Of a stretch of DNA of 64,000 nucleotides, positions 41,006 to 49,473 are shown one piece after another. Source of the stretch: Bacillus alveayuensis. Its GTDB lineage: Bacteria; Bacillota; Bacilli; Bacillales; Aeribacillaceae. Positions within the stretch are counted from its first letter, which is position 1, and the number at the start of each line of letters is the position of its first letter. A program made the position numbers and the translations under genes. The notes beneath the pieces are model-generated. The model saw nothing but the letters and a program-made list of their open reading frames with translations, was not told the DNA's origin and did not search any database. The DNA lies in contig JAUSTR010000001.1 in assembly GCA_030812955.1 (NCBI GenBank), positions 372,001 through 436,000 of the forward strand, given 5' to 3'.

Positions 41006-41029
41006 AGCTTATAAAATTATTTATAAGCT
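41006..41029 (+). promoter_or_regulatory. Perfect palindrome upstream of sodA
   Basis: AGCTTATAAA, spacer ATTA, TTTATAAGCT. This 10-bp inverted repeat lies 37 bases before the sodA start and contains a TATAAA that could be the -10. It could be an operator (TTATAA half-sites recall PerR/Fur-type boxes but with wrong spacing) or a leader hairpin. Confidence 0.5.
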
Positions 41030-41066
41030 ATTTTTTCAAGTACATAAATTTAAAGGAGGAGATATG

Positions 41067-41675
41067 ATGGCATTTGAATTACCAAAATTACCTTATGATT
41101 ATGATGCATTAGAGCCTCACATTGACAAAGAGACGATGAACATTCACCACACGAAACATCACAACACTTATGTTAATAACTTGAACGCTGCACTTGAAGG
41201 AAATGAAGAGCTTTTAAGTAAAAGTGTGGAAGAAGTTATTGCCAATTTAGATGCAGTTCCAGAAGAAAAACGTACTGCTGTTCGCAACAATGGCGGTGGA
41301 CATGCGAACCATAGCTTATTCTGGACAATTCTTTCGCCGAATGGTGGAGGAGAACCTTCTGGCGAATTACTAGAGGCAATTAACAAAAAATTTGGAAGCT
41401 TCGAAAGCTTTAAAGCAGAATTTGAAAAGGCTGCAGCTACTCGTTTCGGTTCTGGTTGGGCATGGCTTGTTGTGAATAACGGTGAGCTTGAAGTCATGAG
41501 CACACCTAACCAAGATTCTCCTTTAATGGAAGGGAAAACACCAATATTAGGCCTTGACGTGTGGGAACATGCCTACTACTTAAAATACCAAAACCGTCGT
41601 CCAGAGTATATTTCTGCATTCTGGAATGTCGTCAATTGGAGAGAAGTTGAAAAACGTTATAACGAAGCAAAATAA
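41067..41675 (+). CDS. sodA: Superoxide dismutase (Mn/Fe family)
   Basis: A 202-residue superoxide dismutase. Metal ligands lie in [14 protein letters not shown] motif near residue 27 (MNIHHTKHH), NHSLFW near 81, and DVWEHAYY near 162-169; the [10 protein letters not shown] and [17 protein letters not shown] signatures are present. Manganese is the likely metal from family and host. AAAGGAGG lies 7 bases before ATG 41067; the ATG just before it is only 4 bases from the ribosome site. MITE-like copies flank the gene on both sides. Confidence 0.97.
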   Translation: MAFELPKLPYDYDALEPHIDKETMNIHHTKHHNTYVNNLNAALEGNEELLSKSVEEVIANLDAVPEEKRTAVRNNGGGHANHSLFWTILSPNGGGEPSGELLEAINKKFGSFESFKAEFEKAAATRFGSGWAWLVVNNGELEVMSTPNQDSPLMEGKTPILGLDVWEHAYYLKYQNRRPEYISAFWNVVNWREVEKRYNEAK

Positions 41676-41693
41676 TGAAAATATTTGATATGG

Positions 41694-41729
41694 AGACAGG
41701 GAGCTTATTCCCTGTCTGTCTTTTTTTTT
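41694..41729 (+). terminator. Intrinsic terminator after sodA
   Basis: GACAGGGA (41695-41702) and TCCCTGTC (41709-41716) form a perfect stem followed by TGTC and nine T. The T run abuts MITE-like copy 5. Confidence 0.85.
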
Positions 41730-41847
41730 GGCTGTTTTCGTAAACTTTGTTGCTTTTCGACTGGATTTAGCGTGTAGCAAGCGTTTCGCTTGCTTGACAG
41801 TCGAAAAGCTATCGTATAGTAAAGCTACAATCTTTTAGAAAAGAGCC
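41730..41847 (-). mobile_element. MITE-like element copy 5 (C-deleted form, inverted)
   Basis: 118 bp. Ends GGCTGTTTTCG and AAAAGAGCC. It has hairpin A (GCAAGCGTTTCGCTTGC) and part of B, with the same deletion junction as copy 2 when reverse-complemented (CACGCTAAATCC-AGTCG). It starts exactly at the end of the sodA terminator T tract; both flanks are T-rich, consistent with insertion into that tract. Confidence 0.78.
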
Positions 41848-41954
41848 TTTTTTATTTGATCGAGTTTTCTTTATCAAAATTGTTCTTTATATGCATACAT
41901 AACTTCCCTTGCATCAGGCACACTAAACAGTAGATGCAAAAGGGGAGTTTCAAT

Positions 41955-43235
41955 ATGGCAAAAATCCAAAAAATTATCGGCGATGTAGAATTAAATCGTG
42001 ATTTAGTACTACTTCTTTTAATTGGTGGTTTATATTCATTAAGCATTTCTTTATCAAACACCTTTGTAAATGTTTATTTATGGAAACAATCAGGTGAGTT
42101 TTTAGATTTAGGGTTATATAATTTGTTTAGCGTTATTTTTCAGCCTTTAACGTTTATTATTGCAGGCCGATGGGCAAAAAAAATGGATCGCATCATTGTA
42201 TTGAGGCTAGGAGTTACTTTTTTATCAATATTTTTCATGACCGTTCTAGCAATCGGAGACTTAGCATCTCAATACATTATTCTTCTTGGCTCATTAATTG
42301 GAATTGGATATGGTTTTTATTGGCTTGCTTTTAATGTATTAACGTTTGAGATTACAGAACCAGAAACGAGGGACTTTTTTAATGGATTTTTAGGCGTTTT
42401 AACTTCAACAGCTGGTATATTTGGACCTATTTTAGCTGGATTTATTATTTCGCGATTAGAGAACTTTAAGGGATATACAGTTATTTTCACGATATCCCTT
42501 CTATTATTTATCTGTTCTGTAGTATTAAGTATGCTGCTTAAAAGACGAGAAGCAAAAGGGGATTATATTCTTTGGGAAATTTACAAAGAGAGAAAACGAA
42601 ACAGAAATTGGCGGTATATAACAAATGCTCATTTTTTTCAAGGGATTAGGGAAGGGACATTTGTTTTTATCATTAGCGTCTTTGTATTTATCAAAACAGA
42701 TAGTGAATTAGCACTAGGTACATTTGGATTGATCAATTCAATTGTCGCCTTTTTTGGGTATTATTTAGCTACAAGAATCATAACGAAAAAAATGCGGAAA
42801 AAGGCGATCCTAATCGGCGGTTTAATTTTATACTTCTCCGTTTATATTATTATTTTTCAATTAACATACACGAATTTATTAATTTATGGAATATTAATTG
42901 GAATTGCCTATCCAATTCTATTAGTTCCATATGTTTCTATGACGTATGATGTAATAGGAAAAGGCTGGAATGCGGCGAAAGCAAGAATTGAATACATTGT
43001 CATTCGTGAATTATTTTTAAATTTTGGGAGAATTGTGTCCATCCTAATCTTTATACTTGTTGTGCAGGTATATGATGCAAAAGAAGGCATTCGCTATTTA
43101 TTGGCAGTATTAGGAATTGGGCATACGTTGATTTATCCATTTGTAAAAAGAATAAAATTGCAAGAAAGTAATCGGACAATGAAGCAAGAAAAACAAATCA
43201 GAAAACCAAATTTAGCGGATGGAGGAAATGGATAA
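41955..43235 (+). CDS. yqgE: Major facilitator superfamily transporter YqgE
   Basis: A 426-residue MFS-type permease with about 12 membrane segments. GRWAKKMDRIIVLRLG between segments 2 and 3 is the usual MFS loop motif region. The C-terminus is charged and cytoplasmic. The substrate is unknown. The start at ATG 41955 follows GGGGAG; an upstream in-frame ATG at 41934 precedes it. In B. subtilis pbpA follows yqgE (from memory); here pstS follows directly. Confidence 0.88.
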   Translation: MAKIQKIIGDVELNRDLVLLLLIGGLYSLSISLSNTFVNVYLWKQSGEFLDLGLYNLFSVIFQPLTFIIAGRWAKKMDRIIVLRLGVTFLSIFFMTVLAIGDLASQYIILLGSLIGIGYGFYWLAFNVLTFEITEPETRDFFNGFLGVLTSTAGIFGPILAGFIISRLENFKGYTVIFTISLLLFICSVVLSMLLKRREAKGDYILWEIYKERKRNRNWRYITNAHFFQGIREGTFVFIISVFVFIKTDSELALGTFGLINSIVAFFGYYLATRIITKKMRKKAILIGGLILYFSVYIIIFQLTYTNLLIYGILIGIAYPILLVPYVSMTYDVIGKGWNAAKARIEYIVIRELFLNFGRIVSILIFILVVQVYDAKEGIRYLLAVLGIGHTLIYPFVKRIKLQESNRTMKQEKQIRKPNLADGGNG

Positions 43236-43295
43236 TATTTTTGAAATACGTTTCAATTAGTTATGGTAGAATAGCCGCAGCACTCAAATACGAGA

Positions 43296-43333
43296 TTTAC
43301 AAAACCTTTACATTTGTTTAAAACTTATTTAAT
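43296..43333 (+). promoter_or_regulatory. Four tandem PhoP-box-like hexamers upstream of pstS
   Basis: TTTACA (43296), TTTACA (43307), TTTAAA (43317) and TTTAAT (43328) repeat on one face of the helix at 10-11 base spacing, matching the Bacillus PhoP pattern of TT-A-A-type hexamers. They end about 60 bases before pstS, in position to activate under phosphate limitation. Confidence 0.65.
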
Positions 43334-43393
43334 AGTTCAACGTTATTCTATTACTCGTAGGACTTAAACAAGAACATTAGGGGGAATTTTAAA

Positions 43394-44371
43394 ATGAAAA
43401 GCTTTAAGTTTTTAGCAATGTCCATCATGATCGGTTCTTTGATGGCATTTGCTGCAGCATGTGGAAATGGAGAATCTACAAACACAAATACAAATGAAGG
43501 TCAAACAACTGAAGCTGGATCGGAAGAAAAGCAATTACAAGGTGAAGTAGCCATTGACGGTTCTTCTACAGTAGGACCAATCATGGAAGCTGTTTCTGAA
43601 GAATTCTCTAAAGAATATCCTGATGTTAAAGCACCAGTTGGTATTTCTGGTTCTGGTGGTGGATTCAAACGCTTTGTAGTAGGTGAAACCGATATTTCGA
43701 ACGCATCTCGTCCAATTAAAGACGAAGAAGCTGCTCAAGCTAAAGAAAACGGAATTGAATACACTGAATTTAAAGTTGCATTTGACGGTTTATCTGTAGT
43801 AGTAAACAAAGACAACGACTGGGTTGATCAATTAACAATTGAAGATCTTAAAACAATGTGGACTGGCGAAGCGAAAAAATGGTCTGATATTAACCCTGAG
43901 TGGCCAAATGAACCTATCAAATACTTCTCCCCTGGTACTGACTCTGGTACTTATGACTATTTTAACGAAGTAGTTCTTGAAGAAGAGCCTATGGTAAAAG
44001 ATGCTACATTATCTGAAGATGATAATGTACTTGTAAAAGGTGTTGCTAACGATAAAAATGCTATTGGTTTCTTTGGCTATGCTTACTACTTAGAAAATAA
44101 AGATACATTAAAAGTTGTTCCAATTGTTAACTCTAACGGTGAAGCTGTAGAGCCAACAAATGAAACAATTGAAAACGGAACATACGAGCCGCTTTCTCGT
44201 CCGCTATTCGTATATGTTAACAACGCTTCTGTAAAAGAGAAAGAGCAAGTTTACGAATATGTGAAGTTTGCGTTGGAAAATGCTGGCGACTTAGCTGAAG
44301 AAGTTGGTTATGTACGTTTACCACAAGAAGAATATGACAAAGCTATAGAAACTCTTGAAAGCTTAAAATAA
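43394..44371 (+). CDS. pstS: Phosphate-binding lipoprotein PstS
   Basis: A 325-residue high-affinity phosphate-binding lipoprotein. The signal peptide ends in lipobox FAAAC with C23 lipidated, then an acidic/threonine-rich linker (~25-48). Phosphate-contact motifs are [10 protein letters not shown] and [11 protein letters not shown] near residues 53-95, and [12 protein letters not shown] near 180. GGGGG precedes the ATG. First gene of pstSCAB-phoU, with a perfect hairpin immediately after it. Confidence 0.96.
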   Translation: MKSFKFLAMSIMIGSLMAFAAACGNGESTNTNTNEGQTTEAGSEEKQLQGEVAIDGSSTVGPIMEAVSEEFSKEYPDVKAPVGISGSGGGFKRFVVGETDISNASRPIKDEEAAQAKENGIEYTEFKVAFDGLSVVVNKDNDWVDQLTIEDLKTMWTGEAKKWSDINPEWPNEPIKYFSPGTDSGTYDYFNEVVLEEEPMVKDATLSEDDNVLVKGVANDKNAIGFFGYAYYLENKDTLKVVPIVNSNGEAVEPTNETIENGTYEPLSRPLFVYVNNASVKEKEQVYEYVKFALENAGDLAEEVGYVRLPQEEYDKAIETLESLK

Positions 44372-44381
44372 CAAAATATAT

Positions 44382-44412
44382 GATGAGAAGCAGCTCAGCT
44401 ATGCTTCTCATC
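44382..44412 (+). promoter_or_regulatory. Intercistronic hairpin between pstS and pstC
   Basis: GATGAGAAGC and GCTTCTCATC pair perfectly (10 bp) with an 11-base loop, and no T run follows. It probably sets mRNA stability or partial termination so that PstS is made in excess over the permease. Confidence 0.65.
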
Positions 44413-44444
44413 TTCCTATGTAAATGGGAAAGGGGTTTTCAATT

Positions 44445-45386
44445 ATGTCTTTATCAACAGGACAGTCAGTAAGAGATTTAATACAACAAAAAAAATCTAA
44501 GAAATCCGGTTTGCAAATAGTTGAAAAGCTTGTACCAAAAGTATTGTTTGTTACAGCATTCATTTCCATTTTAACGACAATCGGAATTTTATTAACATTA
44601 ACTACAGAAACGGTGACATTTTTTACACGTGTTTCAATTGTTGATTTTTTAACAGACACAGAATGGTATCCTTTTTATGAAAATGATGCATCTTACGGAA
44701 TTATGGCGCTTATTTCAGGTACTCTTTTGATTACATTTATTGCAATGCTTGTTGCACTGCCAATTGGACTTGCATCCGCTATTTTCTTGAGTGAGTATGC
44801 ATCTGATCAAGTTAGAAGAATTGTTAAGCCGATTTTAGAAGTGCTTGCAGGAATTCCTACAATCGTTTACGGATTTTTTGCCCTTACATTTGTTACCCCA
44901 TTATTACAAAAAATGATTCCAGATCTTGGTTTTTTTAATGCTTTAAGCCCTGGTATTGTTGTTGGAATCATGATTATACCGATGGTCGCATCCCTCTCTG
45001 AAGATGCGATGAGCTCTGTACCAAATTCTATGCGTGAAGGAGCTCTTGCATTAGGGGCAACGAAGTTTGAGGTAGCGATTAAAGTTGTGTTGCCTGCTGC
45101 TATTTCAGGTATTGTAGCTTCATTTGTGCTTGCGATTTCCCGTGCAATTGGTGAAACGATGATTGTAACATTAGCAGGTGGTGCTACCCCGAAATTAACA
45201 TTTGATCCTACAGAGTCTATCCAAACAATGACTGCTTATATTGTTCAAGTAAGTTCAGGTGATGCTGGTTATGGAACAACTATTTATTATAGTATTTACG
45301 CAGTAGGGACAACATTATTCATGTTTACATTAATCATGAATATGCTTGCTCAATATATTTCTCGTCGTTTCAGGGAGGAGTATTAA
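44445..45386 (+). CDS. pstC: Phosphate ABC transporter permease PstC
   Basis: A 313-residue permease with six membrane segments. The ABC-permease EAA loop is MREGALALGATKFEVAIKVV (~residues 196-215). The start at ATG 44445 follows AAGGGG; an in-frame ATG 21 bases earlier lies before the ribosome site. One base separates its stop from the pstA ATG. Confidence 0.95.
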   Translation: MSLSTGQSVRDLIQQKKSKKSGLQIVEKLVPKVLFVTAFISILTTIGILLTLTTETVTFFTRVSIVDFLTDTEWYPFYENDASYGIMALISGTLLITFIAMLVALPIGLASAIFLSEYASDQVRRIVKPILEVLAGIPTIVYGFFALTFVTPLLQKMIPDLGFFNALSPGIVVGIMIIPMVASLSEDAMSSVPNSMREGALALGATKFEVAIKVVLPAAISGIVASFVLAISRAIGETMIVTLAGGATPKLTFDPTESIQTMTAYIVQVSSGDAGYGTTIYYSIYAVGTTLFMFTLIMNMLAQYISRRFREEY

Positions 45387-45387
45387 G

Positions 45388-46266
45388 ATGAAATTAATAG
45401 ACCAATCGGCAGTTGTCAAACGAATGGGTGGTCGACTCGTTAAAAATAAATTATTTTACTTGATTTTTTTGTTCGCAACGTGTTTTGCATTAGTCGTTCT
45501 TGCAATCCTTTTATATCGGATATTCACTCAAGGAATTAGCTATGTCACACCAGAGTTTTTCCAAAATTATGCGTCTCGGAGGCCGTCAGCATCCGGTATA
45601 AAGGCAGCATTGGTAGGTTCGATTTGGCTGATGGGTGTAGTAATACCGGTATCTTTATTTTTAGGTGTGGGTACAGCCATTTACTTGGAAGAATATGCAA
45701 AGAAAAACAGATTTACAAACTTCATTCAAACGAATATTTCTAATTTGGCTGGAGTGCCTTCCATTGTATTCGGATTGCTAGGTTTAACTGTTTTTGTTCG
45801 TACGATGGAACTAGGTCGAAGCATTCTTGCTGGTGGACTCACCATGAGCTTGCTTATTTTACCTGTAATTGTCGTAGCATCACAAGAAGCTATTCGTGCG
45901 GTACCGAAAGAATTGAGAGAAGCTTCATATGGAATGGGAGCAACAAAATGGCAAACGATTTATCGCATTGTCCTTCCAGCAGCTCTCCCAGGCATTTTAA
46001 CAGGTAGTATTTTGGCGTTCTCACGTGCAATTGGAGAAACAGCTCCATTATTAGTTGTTGGTGCTTTCGCATTTGTAAATTATTTACCGGAAAACTTGTT
46101 AAGTACATTTACAGTTATGCCAATCCAAATATACAATTGGGCATCTCGTCCGCAAGCTGAATTCCAAAATGTTGCTGCAGCAGGTATTATCGTATTGTTT
46201 TTGTTCCTTATTGTAATGAATTCAATTGCTGTATTTATTAGGAATAAATACCAGAATCGCTATTAA
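45388..46266 (+). CDS. pstA: Phosphate ABC transporter permease PstA
   Basis: A 292-residue partner permease with six membrane segments and EAA loop LREASYGMGATKWQTIYRIV (~residues 172-191). GGGAGGAG lies within the end of pstC, so the two permease subunits are translationally coupled, as expected for a heterodimer. Confidence 0.95.
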   Translation: MKLIDQSAVVKRMGGRLVKNKLFYLIFLFATCFALVVLAILLYRIFTQGISYVTPEFFQNYASRRPSASGIKAALVGSIWLMGVVIPVSLFLGVGTAIYLEEYAKKNRFTNFIQTNISNLAGVPSIVFGLLGLTVFVRTMELGRSILAGGLTMSLLILPVIVVASQEAIRAVPKELREASYGMGATKWQTIYRIVLPAALPGILTGSILAFSRAIGETAPLLVVGAFAFVNYLPENLLSTFTVMPIQIYNWASRPQAEFQNVAAAGIIVLFLFLIVMNSIAVFIRNKYQNRY

Positions 46267-46296
46267 ATGTTCCGCAGAATGAAGGAGGTTTTTCAT

Positions 46297-47124
46297 ATGT
46301 CAATAACATTAATGAAAAAGGAATCAGATATGTTAAACAAAAATGATCATCATCACATGGAAAACGAAAAGAAAGTGGTTTATGAAACAAAAAATTTAAA
46401 TTTATGGTACGGTCAAGATCAAGCTTTAAAAAACATTGATCTTGAAATATACGAAAATGAAGTCACTGCCATTATTGGACCTTCTGGGTGTGGAAAGTCA
46501 ACCTATATTAAAACATTAAACCGTATGGTAGAATTAATCCCGATCGTTCGTACGTCTGGTGAAATTTTATATAGAGGTAAAAATATTTTTGATAAATCAT
46601 ATCGTGTTGAAGAGTTGCGTACGCAAGTTGGAATGGTATTCCAAAAGCCCAATCCATTCCCTAAATCCATTTATGATAATATAGCTTATGGTCCTCGTAT
46701 TCATGGTATTCGTGATAAGAAAATATTAGACGAAATCGTTGAAAAAAGTTTGCGAGGGGCAGCCATTTGGGATGAAGTAAAAGATCGTTTACATGAAAAT
46801 GCTTACGGTCTTTCAGGTGGTCAGCAGCAAAGATTATGTATTGCCCGCTGTTTAGCGATTGAGCCTGACGTTATTCTAATGGATGAACCAACTTCTGCCT
46901 TGGATCCTATTTCTACCTTAAAAATTGAAGAGCTTGTACAGGAATTGAAGAAAAATTATAGTATTATCATTGTTACACATAATATGCAACAAGCTGCGCG
47001 TATTTCTGATAAGACGGCTTTCTTTTTAAATGGTGAAGTAGTTGAGTTTTCAGAAACGGATAAACTATTCTCTAATCCTATTGATAAACGTACTGAAGAT
47101 TACATTACAGGACGATTCGGTTAA
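46297..47124 (+). CDS. pstB: Phosphate ABC transporter ATP-binding protein PstB
   Basis: A 275-residue ATPase energising PstCA. Walker [18 protein letters not shown] (~residues 58-74), signature [16 protein letters not shown], and Walker [14 protein letters not shown] ~30-residue charged, histidine-containing N-terminal extension precedes the domain. The start at ATG 46297 follows AAGGAGG by 8 bases. A single pstB is present, whereas B. subtilis has two tandem copies (from memory). Confidence 0.95.
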   Translation: MSITLMKKESDMLNKNDHHHMENEKKVVYETKNLNLWYGQDQALKNIDLEIYENEVTAIIGPSGCGKSTYIKTLNRMVELIPIVRTSGEILYRGKNIFDKSYRVEELRTQVGMVFQKPNPFPKSIYDNIAYGPRIHGIRDKKILDEIVEKSLRGAAIWDEVKDRLHENAYGLSGGQQQRLCIARCLAIEPDVILMDEPTSALDPISTLKIEELVQELKKNYSIIIVTHNMQQAARISDKTAFFLNGEVVEFSETDKLFSNPIDKRTEDYITGRFG

Positions 47125-47146
47125 TAGATCAAGATTTGTACGGATT

Positions 47147-47175
47147 GATGACAGACTCCCTGTAAGTCTGTCATC
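47147..47175 (+). promoter_or_regulatory. Intercistronic hairpin between pstB and phoU
   Basis: GATGACAGACT and AGTCTGTCATC pair perfectly (11 bp) with loop CCCTGTA; no T run follows. Like the pstS-pstC stem it suggests mRNA processing rather than strong termination. Confidence 0.6.
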
Positions 47176-47218
47176 CACCAATTATGTTTTTAAGAAGGAC
47201 CAAAATGGGGGTACATGA

Positions 47219-47875
47219 ATGATTAGGGAAAAATTTGAATTAGATTTAAAAGAGCTTCAATCAAAATTAGTCGAATTAGGTGATTTAACGGAAACTGCTC
47301 TGAATAAAGCAATGGATGCGTTTCATAAGCAAAATATCGATTTAGCTTTAGAAGTAATTGAAGATGATAAAAAAGTTGATATTTTGGAAGAAGAAATCAA
47401 TGATTTTGCTATTATTTTAATTGCTAAACAACAGCCTGTTGCTATTGATTTACGGAGAATTGTAACAGCCATTAAAATAGCAGCAGATATTGAAAGAATG
47501 GCGGATTTTGCTGTGAATATTGCAAAGGCAGCCATTCGCATCGGAAATGAACCATTTATTAAACCGATAGATAACCTTTTGAAAATGCATGAAATAGCTA
47601 CAAATATGCTTTCAATGATAATTAAAGCGTTTAATGAAGAGGATGTTTTGCTTGCGAAAAAGGTAGCGGATATGGATGATCAAGTCGATGCATTATATGG
47701 AGAAACCATTCGCGAATTGTTTAACATCTTTCCGAAAAAAAATGAATCGATTAATCAAGTCACACAATTAGCTTTTGTTAGTCGTTATATTGAAAGAACG
47801 GCAGATCATGCAACTAACATATCTGAAAACATTTTTTATTTAGTTAAAGGTCGACATTATGATTTAAATGATTAA
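47219..47875 (+). CDS. phoU: Phosphate transport regulator PhoU
   Basis: A 218-residue all-helical protein of two PhoU three-helix repeats; each has a metal-binding E/DxxxD-type motif (AADIERMADFAVNIAK and YIERTADHATNISEN). It modulates Pst activity and PhoR signalling. An ATG follows a weak GGGGG. It lies 94 bases after pstB and is followed by a strong terminator, closing the operon. B. subtilis 168 lacks phoU at this position (from memory). Confidence 0.94.
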   Translation: MIREKFELDLKELQSKLVELGDLTETALNKAMDAFHKQNIDLALEVIEDDKKVDILEEEINDFAIILIAKQQPVAIDLRRIVTAIKIAADIERMADFAVNIAKAAIRIGNEPFIKPIDNLLKMHEIATNMLSMIIKAFNEEDVLLAKKVADMDDQVDALYGETIRELFNIFPKKNESINQVTQLAFVSRYIERTADHATNISENIFYLVKGRHYDLND

Positions 47876-47912
47876 CTAACATGTTTTCATCTTTTCCCAT
47901 TAAATAGGAAGA

Positions 47913-47947
47913 GGGTGTCCCAAATTGTATACTTTTGGGACACCCTT
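47913..47947 (+). terminator. Intrinsic terminator of the pst operon
   Basis: GGGTGTCCCAAA and TTTGGGACACCC form a 12-bp stem, followed by TTTTT. Confidence 0.9.
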
Positions 47948-48026
47948 TTTATTATAATATCAGAATTTATATCATGATCACGAAGGAATCAACCCTTTTA
48001 TATAGTTATGGATGTCTAGTGAAAGC

Positions 48027-48147
48027 CGCCCAGCGACTAGTGAACTTCCCTCTCCTCCTTCCGATAAGTCAACATCGACGCTTTCGCTCTTCGTGTTTCC
48101 TTTATCTCATGCGGAGCGGTCCAGTTCATACGTCGCTAAGCGGGGCG
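48027..48147. repeat. GC-rich long imperfect hairpin element
   Basis: CGCCCAGCGAC then TAGTGAACT (48027-48046) pairs with AGTTCATACGTCGCT and AAGCGGGGCG (48123-48147). The interior pairs on through CTCC/GGAG and GATAA/TTATC. It is clearly GC-richer than its surroundings and ends close to the yqzC stop. The sequence resembles a dispersed intergenic repeat I remember from other Bacillus genomes. No protein reading is convincing. Confidence 0.5.
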
Positions 48148-48159
48148 CTTGCGTTTTTC

Positions 48160-48681
48160 TTATCTCGTAATAGCTTCTGCAATTTCATAAAAGCTCATAT
48201 TTTCATTTACTTCAAATGTTCCGATTTGTACCCGTGTATGATAATCGTTTTTAATTAAATATTGATTAAATTCGGATGCGGATTTGATAATTCCTGCGCT
48301 TTCAAGTGCTTTAGAAACATCACTAGTCGTCATGCCTTCTTGAATTGTAATCATTACTTTTTTCGGTTCTTGTTGAACTTCCTCTTTACTTTGTGTTTGT
48401 TCGTTGTTATTTTTTTCTGTTTCCTTTGTATTTTCTACTGCTTCTTGCTGATTTTGTTCTTTTGTAACCTCTTGATCCTTTAAAGCTATTAATTGTTCAT
48501 ATTCTTTTTTGGAAATTACAATTTGCTCATTTTCTGATAAATATTTGTTAATATCTGTTTCTGTTATTTTTTTTTCAGCGACAGTTGGTTTGTTATATCC
48601 ACCAAGATAAAATGTTAGGCTTAAAAGCGATGTAGAGACAATCATTCCTGCAGAAAAAGCTTGTAAACTTTTTTTGTTCAT
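48160..48681 (-). CDS. yqzC: YqzC family membrane-anchored protein
   Basis: A 173-residue protein with an N-terminal membrane segment (~8-28), a long glutamate/glutamine-rich linker (~60-105), and a C-terminal ~65-residue domain (MITIQEGMTTSDVSKALESA, ENMSFYEIAEAI) resembling the small LysM-like/substrate-binding module of YceG/MltG proteins but without their catalytic domain. It overlaps yqzD by 4 bases as a two-gene minus-strand operon. Function unknown. Confidence 0.82.
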   Translation of the reverse strand: MNKKSLQAFSAGMIVSTSLLSLTFYLGGYNKPTVAEKKITETDINKYLSENEQIVISKKEYEQLIALKDQEVTKEQNQQEAVENTKETEKNNNEQTQSKEEVQQEPKKVMITIQEGMTTSDVSKALESAGIIKSASEFNQYLIKNDYHTRVQIGTFEVNENMSFYEIAEAITR

Positions 48682-49040
48682 GATAACTCCCTCTTATTTT
48701 GTTCAATAATTAGTTTTACTTCTTCAGCTGTCACATTTTCAGATTTGGCGATATCCGTAATGGACATTCCTTGTTTATATTTTGTTAGGATTTGATTTTT
48801 TGTATAGTAATCAAAATTAATAATAGGTTGAGTGTTTTGACTAATTGAGCCGTTTCCACTTTGTAAAAGCTCTTCTTCAAAAACTCTCATTTTTTTCTTA
48901 ATTTTATATATTTCCTGCATAGCTGAGACGGATAAGTGTTCCACTTCTTGCTCTAATTCTTTGAAGTGATCCCGTCCAGTAAATGATATTCCTAATAAGA
49001 CGATACTTATTAAAAATAATAAAACAATCACGAATTCCAT
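48678..49040 (-). CDS. yqzD: YqzD-like membrane-anchored protein with helix-turn-helix tail
   Basis: A 120-residue protein. Membrane segment ~residues 2-20, coiled coil ~25-65, and a C-terminal helix-turn-helix-like segment (ILTKYKQGMSITDIAKSENV). The start at 49040 follows AAGGTGAG; a longer ATG reading lies before that site. It is first gene of yqzD-yqzC. Function unknown; position and architecture give the name. Confidence 0.75.
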   Translation of the reverse strand: MEFVIVLLFLISIVLLGISFTGRDHFKELEQEVEHLSVSAMQEIYKIKKKMRVFEEELLQSGNGSISQNTQPIINFDYYTKNQILTKYKQGMSITDIAKSENVTAEEVKLIIEQNKRELS

Positions 49041-49245
49041 TATTCTCACCTTCTTAAACATATTCCCTATATTTTTATAACATAAATAATGTAGAAACTA
49101 AATGAATTTTTAAGAAAAGAGTTGATTATTGTAAAATGCTACATATTGAATGGTTCGTTTTTCTAGTAAACCTAATGATATAAATACGATCTATAATTTT
49201 CTTATTTGTCGGTCGCTCAGAACATTTTCATATAATTTTTTCAAA

Positions 49246-49340
49246 GGCTCTTTTCAAAAAAATTGTTCGCTTGCAAGCGACTCGCTAGCAATGTCACGCT
49301 ATACCGAGTCGAAAAGCAACAAAGTTTACGAAAATAAACT
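49246..49340 (+). mobile_element. MITE-like element copy 6 (C-deleted, degenerate left end)
   Basis: About 95 bp. The left end GGCTCTTTTC is kept but the ACTATACGAT spacer is lost. Hairpin A (CGCTTGCAAGCG) and half of B (GTCACGCTATACC) then join the right arm GAGTCGAAAAGCAACAAAG at the junction seen in copies 2 and 5. The right terminus has decayed and no clear flanking duplication is seen. Between 49041 and 49245 nothing else is recognisable. Confidence 0.65.
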
Positions 49341-49473
49341 TTAAAAAAAAGCTATTTCTTGTTAAACGATGATGATTTAAATTGAAAATGTTGATTTGCT
49401 GTGGATTTTAAAGAATAATAATGGTATTATATAAAAGTCTGATTTAAAAATTGATGTTTGGAGGGAAATAAAA

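Noticed and set aside
47935..48258. 107-codon plus-strand frame after phoU
   Set aside because: It starts inside the pst terminator, crosses the GC-rich hairpin element and ends inside yqzC on the other strand; no ribosome site.
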